Source of the DNA: Flavobacterium psychrophilum
Lineage (GTDB): Bacteria > Bacteroidota > Bacteroidia > Flavobacteriales > Flavobacteriaceae
Direction: 5' to 3'
Assembly: GCA_022729635.1 (NCBI GenBank)
Contig: DZAU01000065.1
Location: 1-10,687 of the forward strand
Length of the DNA stretch: 10,687 nucleotides
Shown here in pieces: positions 8,079 to 10,687 of the stretch. Position numbers and translations under genes: made by a program. Every line of letters begins with the position of its first letter. Position 1 is the stretch's first letter. A model generated the notes under the pieces. That model did not search any database. It saw only the letters and a program-made list of their open reading frames with translations, and was not told the origin of the DNA.

Positions 8079-8196
8079 GATGTCATCCTGAACACAGTCG
8101 AAGGAAGGAGCTGTTTCCCGCTATCCGTTGCAATCTTTTCTTTTTTTGGCAGCAAAAAAAGAAAAGGATTTTCTCTACTATCGGGGCTATGACATC
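8079..8196. repeat. 118-bp nested palindromic intergenic element
   Basis: The element is bounded by a perfect 8-bp inverted repeat, GATGTCAT (8079-8086) and ATGACATC (8189-8196). At its centre is a perfect 13-bp stem, CTTTTCTTTTTTT (8135-8147) with AAAAAAAGAAAAG (8154-8166), around the loop GGCAGC. With one bulged G the stem extends by three more pairs (AAT/ATT). Shorter matching arms lie between (CCCG 8117-8120 with CGGG 8182-8185). The whole could fold as one long imperfect hairpin. No reading frame of note is inside. Its composition is unlike the flanking AT-rich spacer, and segments such as GGAGCTGTTTCCCGCTATCC resemble dispersed intergenic repeats I recall from Flavobacterium genomes. 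That resemblance is memory, not a search. Confidence 0.7.
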
Positions 8197-8231
8197 CTAT
8201 AAACGACAACATTTTTTACTATAAATTAACA

Positions 8232-8273
8232 TTTCTCCTCCCTCTCCTTTGGAGAGGGCTGGGGTGAGGAAAA
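8232..8273. repeat. GC-rich hairpin repeat just before ddl
   Basis: CCCTCTCC (8240-8247) and GGAGAGGG (8251-8258) form a perfect 8-bp stem around TTT. Outside it, TTTCTCCTC on the left roughly mirrors GGTGAGGAAA on the right, giving a larger imperfect palindrome. The phrase CCTTTGGAGAGGGCTGGGG resembles a dispersed repeat I recall from many bacterial intergenic regions (recollection, not a search). It lies 23 bp before the ddl ATG, so it would be in the mRNA leader and could affect translation. The right flank TGAGGAAAA is the only purine-rich stretch near the start. Confidence 0.65.
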
Positions 8274-8281
8274 CCTAAAAT

Positions 8282-9253
8282 ATGAAAAACATTGCCATCA
8301 TAATGGGCGGATATTCAAGCGAATATAAAATCTCCTTAATCAGCGGAAACGTTGTCTATCAATTTCTTGACAAAACAAAATTTAACGGATTCCGAATCCA
8401 TATTTTCAAAGAAAAATGGGTTTATGTCGATGAAAAAGACGCTGAATTCCCAATCGATAAAAACGATTTTTCAACTACAGTCAACGGGACAAAAATCACT
8501 TTCGACTGTGTTTTCAACGCCATTCACGGAACTCCGGGCGAAGACGGATTGATGCAAGCCTATTTTGAATTAATCGGTCTGCCGCAAACTTCCTGCGACT
8601 ATTATCAATCAGCACTCACATTCAACAAACGTGATTTACTCTCTGTTTTGAAACCATACGGAATCAAAACCGCGACTTCCTATTATTTGAACAAAGGCGA
8701 ACATATTGACACTGCCGAAATCGTAAAAACGGTAGGATTGCCTTGTTTTGTAAAGCCAAATAAATCGGGTTCGAGTTTTGGAATTTCCAAAGTAAAAACC
8801 GCTGCCGAATTGCCAATCGCCATCGAAATTGCTTATAAAGAAGACAACGAAATCATCATCGAAAGTTTCCTCGACGGAACCGAAGTTTCTGTTGGCGTTA
8901 TCAATTACAAAGGAAAAGTTACCGTTTTGCCCATCACCGAAATTGTTTCGGAAAATGATTTCTTCGATTATGAAGCCAAATATGAAGGAAAATCACAGGA
9001 AATTACACCTGCCAGAATCTCGGACGAAATGACAAAAAGAGTGAGCGAAGTGGCAAAACGCGCTTATGAAGTCTTGAAAATGAAAGGCTTTTCCAGAAGC
9101 GAATTTATATTCGTTGACGGCGAACCTTATATGCTCGAAATGAACACCATTCCTGGTCTTACCACTGAAAGTTTGATTCCGCAACAAGCCAAAGAGGCGG
9201 GAATTTCATTGGAGGATTTGTTCAGCAATGCTATAGAATTGGCTATATCTTAA
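8282..9253 (+). CDS. ddl: D-alanine--D-alanine ligase
   Basis: Ddl joins two D-alanines using ATP in the cytoplasm, supplying the dipeptide that MurF adds to the peptidoglycan precursor. The 323 residues are normal in length for an ATP-grasp ligase. The N-terminal substrate-binding motif is MGGYSSEYKISLISG (8-22). HGTPGEDG (82-89) is the family motif HGxxGEDG. KPNKSGSSFGISKV (158-171) is the ATP/omega-loop region, with the serine equivalent to E. coli DdlB Ser150. Y230 in FFDYEAKY matches DdlB Tyr216, which fits D-Ala-D-Ala rather than D-Ala-D-Lac specificity. LEMNTIPG (285-292) carries metal ligands E286 and N288. Where DdlB has the metal ligand Asp257, this protein has Glu (E274, in FSRSEFIF), which is probably tolerated. 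The gene is divergent from the PASTA-rluD operon, follows a repeat-rich leader, and is followed directly by a terminal-inverted-repeat element. Confidence 0.97.
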   Translation: MKNIAIIMGGYSSEYKISLISGNVVYQFLDKTKFNGFRIHIFKEKWVYVDEKDAEFPIDKNDFSTTVNGTKITFDCVFNAIHGTPGEDGLMQAYFELIGLPQTSCDYYQSALTFNKRDLLSVLKPYGIKTATSYYLNKGEHIDTAEIVKTVGLPCFVKPNKSGSSFGISKVKTAAELPIAIEIAYKEDNEIIIESFLDGTEVSVGVINYKGKVTVLPITEIVSENDFFDYEAKYEGKSQEITPARISDEMTKRVSEVAKRAYEVLKMKGFSRSEFIFVDGEPYMLEMNTIPGLTTESLIPQQAKEAGISLEDLFSNAIELAIS

Positions 9254-9415
9254 TGAAGTCGTTTAAACTTTTGGCGTTTAAGCGAAAATTAAGGATTTTG
9301 TAACCAATTGAATACTTTTTCAAGATGCATAGCAGCGCTACGGAACGAAAAAAAGACGAAAAGTGGGTGCAAAAGACAAATTTTTTAGCAAATGGAAAAA
9401 GTTTAAACGACTTCA
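9254..9415. mobile_element. 162-bp MITE-like element with perfect 19-bp terminal inverted repeats
   Basis: The left terminus TGAAGTCGTTTAAACTTTT (9254-9272) is an exact reverse complement of the right terminus at 9397-9415. Each arm contains the 8-bp palindrome GTTTAAAC. The left arm starts at the base after the ddl stop codon. The 124-bp interior has no substantial open frame and includes TAGCAGCGCTA near 9330 and two A-rich stretches, so any movement would need a transposase supplied elsewhere. Flanks TTAA (left) and ATTA (right) do not make a clear target duplication. It could be a non-autonomous transposon, a solo relic of an insertion sequence, or a long hairpin acting in mRNA 3'-end formation for ddl. 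The repeat itself is certain; the mobile interpretation is not. Confidence 0.6.
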
Positions 9416-9430
9416 ATTAGACATTTTTAG

Positions 9431-9493
9431 AACACGGATTAATTTGTAAAATTTATAAAGAAAAAAATCTGTGTGAATCTGTGAAATCTGTGG
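9431..9493. repeat. AATCTGTG tandem/inverted intergenic repeat
   Basis: Three copies of AATCTGTG begin at 9466, 9476 and 9485 (spacing 10 and 9). The first, AATCTGTGT, also pairs with ACACGGATT at 9432-9440 (nine pairs, one G:T) across a 25-bp AT-rich loop. The wording matches a repeat I recall scattered between genes in many Bacteroidetes genomes; a search would be needed to confirm it. Together with the preceding element it fills most of the 273-bp gap between ddl and the channel gene. The remaining bases up to 9526 are a T run and AT-rich DNA with no exact TAnnTTTG box. Confidence 0.6.
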
Positions 9494-9526
9494 TGATTTT
9501 TTTTTAATCAAATAAATAGTTAAAAT

Positions 9527-10105
9527 ATGAACAAAAGCAGACTCGAAGCCTTTAGCGATGGTGTTTTAGCCATTATCATCACCATAATGATTTTGGAAAT
9601 AAAAGTGCCTGATGATTCAACTTTTGAATCATTGAAACCGTTAATTCCTGTTATTTTGAGCTATGTTTTGAGTTTTGTTTATGTTGGAATTTATTGGAAT
9701 AATCATCATCACATGTTTCAGGTTGTAAAAAAAATCAATGGTTCGATTTTATGGGCTAATCTTTTTTTACTTTTTTGGTTATCTTTAATCCCATTTGGCA
9801 CAAATTGGATTGGTGAACAACATTTTGCAGCAGTTCCAATGAGCGTTTATGGGTTTATATTGTTGATGTGCGCTATATCCTACACCATTCTTCAAAATAA
9901 AATCATAAAACACGAAGGGAAAGAATCTCTTTTATTTCAAGCAATTCAAAGCGATATAAAAGGTAAAATATCTTTAGTTTGTTATGTTTTAGCAATTTCT
10001 TTGGCTTTCATAACGCCTTGGATTTCTGGATTACTTTACATTACTGTTGCTCTGATTTGGATTATTCCAGACAAGAGAATTGAAAAACAAATAAATATAA
10101 GTTAA
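9527..10105 (+). CDS. TMEM175-type potassium channel subunit (DUF1211)
   Basis: This 192-residue integral membrane protein carries the family signature RLEAFSDGVLAI at residues 5-16 in its first helix. The FSDG motif contributes to structural interactions around the pore in prokaryotic TMEM175 channels. Six hydrophobic segments are visible, at about residues 9-25, 38-56, 73-90, 103-122, 145-163 and 165-181, the standard single-repeat bacterial architecture that assembles as a tetramer to conduct potassium. The histidine cluster NNHHHMF (58-64) after helix 2 is typical of the family. A basic tail (DKRIEKQINIS) closes the protein. The stop codon is one base before the coaD ATG, so the two are surely co-transcribed. 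Upstream lie 273 bp of repeat DNA after ddl, without a clear promoter. The physiological role beyond potassium permeability is unknown. Confidence 0.92.
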   Translation: MNKSRLEAFSDGVLAIIITIMILEIKVPDDSTFESLKPLIPVILSYVLSFVYVGIYWNNHHHMFQVVKKINGSILWANLFLLFWLSLIPFGTNWIGEQHFAAVPMSVYGFILLMCAISYTILQNKIIKHEGKESLLFQAIQSDIKGKISLVCYVLAISLAFITPWISGLLYITVALIWIIPDKRIEKQINIS

Positions 10106-10106
10106 A

Positions 10107-10565
10107 ATGAGAAAAGCCATATTTCCGGGATCGTTTGATCCAATAACTCTAGGTCACGAAGATATTATAAGAAGAGGAGTGTCTTTGTTTGACGAAATTG
10201 TCATCGCTATTGGTGTCAATGCCGAAAAAAAATATATGTTTTCACTCGAAGAAAGGAAACGTTTTATCGAAGAAACATTCAAAAACGAACCAAAGGTTTC
10301 TGTCATTGTATATGAAGGTCTGACCATCGAATTGTGCAAAAAAATTAAAGCTAATTTTATTCTGCGTGGTCTTCGTAATCCAGCCGATTTTGAATTCGAA
10401 AAAGCCATAGCACACACTAACAGGCGATTATCAAAAATAGAAACCGTATTTTTATTGACTGCCGCAGGAACTTCCTATATCAGTTCCAGCATCGTGAGAG
10501 ATGTTATCCGGAATGGTGGCGAATATGAACTCTTAGTTCCTGATGCAGTAAGAGTTAAAAAATAG
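10107..10565 (+). CDS. coaD: Phosphopantetheine adenylyltransferase
   Basis: CoaD transfers AMP from ATP to 4'-phosphopantetheine, giving dephospho-CoA, the penultimate step of coenzyme A synthesis in the cytoplasm. The 152-residue length fits this nucleotidyltransferase family. The nucleotide-binding motif GSFDPITLGHEDII (8-21) includes the T/HxGH signature. LRGLRNPADFEFEKAIAHTNRRL supplies the conserved RGLR and the DFE(Y/F)E region, and SYISSSIVRDV (122-132) is the ISSS(L/I)V(R/K) motif that binds ATP phosphates. The start is fixed by the PGSFDP motif close to the N-terminus and by the one-base gap after the channel gene, which suggests translational coupling. No terminator is obvious after the stop; a separate promoter follows. 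Confidence 0.97.
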   Translation: MRKAIFPGSFDPITLGHEDIIRRGVSLFDEIVIAIGVNAEKKYMFSLEERKRFIEETFKNEPKVSVIVYEGLTIELCKKIKANFILRGLRNPADFEFEKAIAHTNRRLSKIETVFLLTAAGTSYISSSIVRDVIRNGGEYELLVPDAVRVKK

Positions 10566-10578
10566 TGTTCAACATAAA

Positions 10579-10610
10579 TTTGCAAAAGTTTTTTTATAGC
10601 AGTACTTTCG
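10579..10610 (+). promoter_or_regulatory. Bacteroidetes-type promoter of the PhnA-like gene
   Basis: TTTG at 10579-10582 is followed after 20 bp by TACTTTCG at 10603-10610, a 7-of-8 match to TAnnTTTG. Transcription would start near 10617, leaving a leader of about 17 nt before the ATG at 10634. The two-box spacing is the best in the window. Confidence 0.55.
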
Positions 10611-10633
10611 CCGCTCAAAATTTATAATTTACA

Positions 10634-10687
10634 ATGGAAAGAGCATTAAATAAACGTAGCGGTTCTCAATGTGAACTTTGCGCTGCA
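10634..10687 (+). CDS. PhnA-like zinc-ribbon protein, N-terminal fragment (runs off window)
   Basis: Eighteen codons (MERALNKRSGSQCELCAA) are visible before the sequence ends. The KRSGSQCELC segment, with its CxxC at residues 13-16, matches the start of Bacteroidetes PhnA/YjdM-type proteins, whose N-terminus is a zinc ribbon. Despite the name, PhnA-family proteins are not established phosphonate-degrading enzymes in most bacteria, so no pathway is assigned. The start is supported by the promoter 23 bp upstream. With so little of the protein, another zinc-ribbon or HNH-type family with a similar opening remains possible. Confidence 0.7.
   Translation, partial: MERALNKRSGSQCELCAA

Noticed and set aside
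9466..9493. CRISPR-like array
   Set aside because: The repeated unit is only 8 bp with 1-2 bp between copies, there are no spacers, and no cas genes are present.
9254..9526. Hidden transposase or small protein gene in the ddl-channel gap
   Set aside because: All frames are interrupted, and no transposase motif or plausible start with a promoter box is visible.

Overview
The window looks like a chromosomal segment from a Flavobacteriaceae bacterium, most likely a Flavobacterium. The DNA is AT-rich. The start codons lack clear Shine-Dalgarno sequences, and several genes carry the Bacteroidetes-type -7 promoter box TAnnTTTG about 20 nt before the start codon. The gene content fits too: a TonB-dependent receptor with an N-terminal carboxypeptidase-regulatory-like domain, a DUF2490 protein, and a kinase-less PASTA protein beside an RluA-family pseudouridine synthase and Ddl.

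Layout. Positions 1-92 hold the end of an unrecognised gene. Positions 279-3314 encode a large outer-membrane TonB-dependent receptor with no SusD partner, closed by a strong intrinsic terminator (3336-3367). Next come a DUF2490 outer-membrane-type protein (3431-4204) and uvrB (4318-6306), each with its own promoter box. On the minus strand, converging on uvrB, is a two-gene operon: a PASTA-domain membrane protein (8002-7400) overlapping an RluD-like pseudouridine synthase (7403-6360) by 4 bp. From a divergent control region (8003-8281) the plus strand resumes with ddl (8282-9253), a TMEM175-type potassium channel subunit (9527-10105), coaD (10107-10565, one base after the channel gene), and the first 18 codons of a PhnA-type zinc-ribbon protein that runs off the window (10634-10687).

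The genes are mostly housekeeping: nucleotide excision repair (UvrB), rRNA modification (RluD-like), peptidoglycan precursor synthesis (Ddl, perhaps linked to the PASTA protein) and coenzyme A synthesis (CoaD). I found no CRISPR array, phage module, toxin-antitoxin pair, transposase gene, tRNA or rRNA.

The least ordinary part is the non-coding DNA on both sides of ddl. The gap before it holds a 118-bp nested palindrome bounded by 8-bp perfect inverted repeats, and a second perfect GC-rich hairpin 23 bp before the ddl start. The gap after it holds a 162-bp element with perfect 19-bp terminal inverted repeats starting at the base after the ddl stop codon, followed by a tandem AATCTGTG repeat block. 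These look like dispersed, non-autonomous repeat or MITE-like elements. They are the best candidates here for something undescribed, though whether they recur in the genome cannot be tested from this window.
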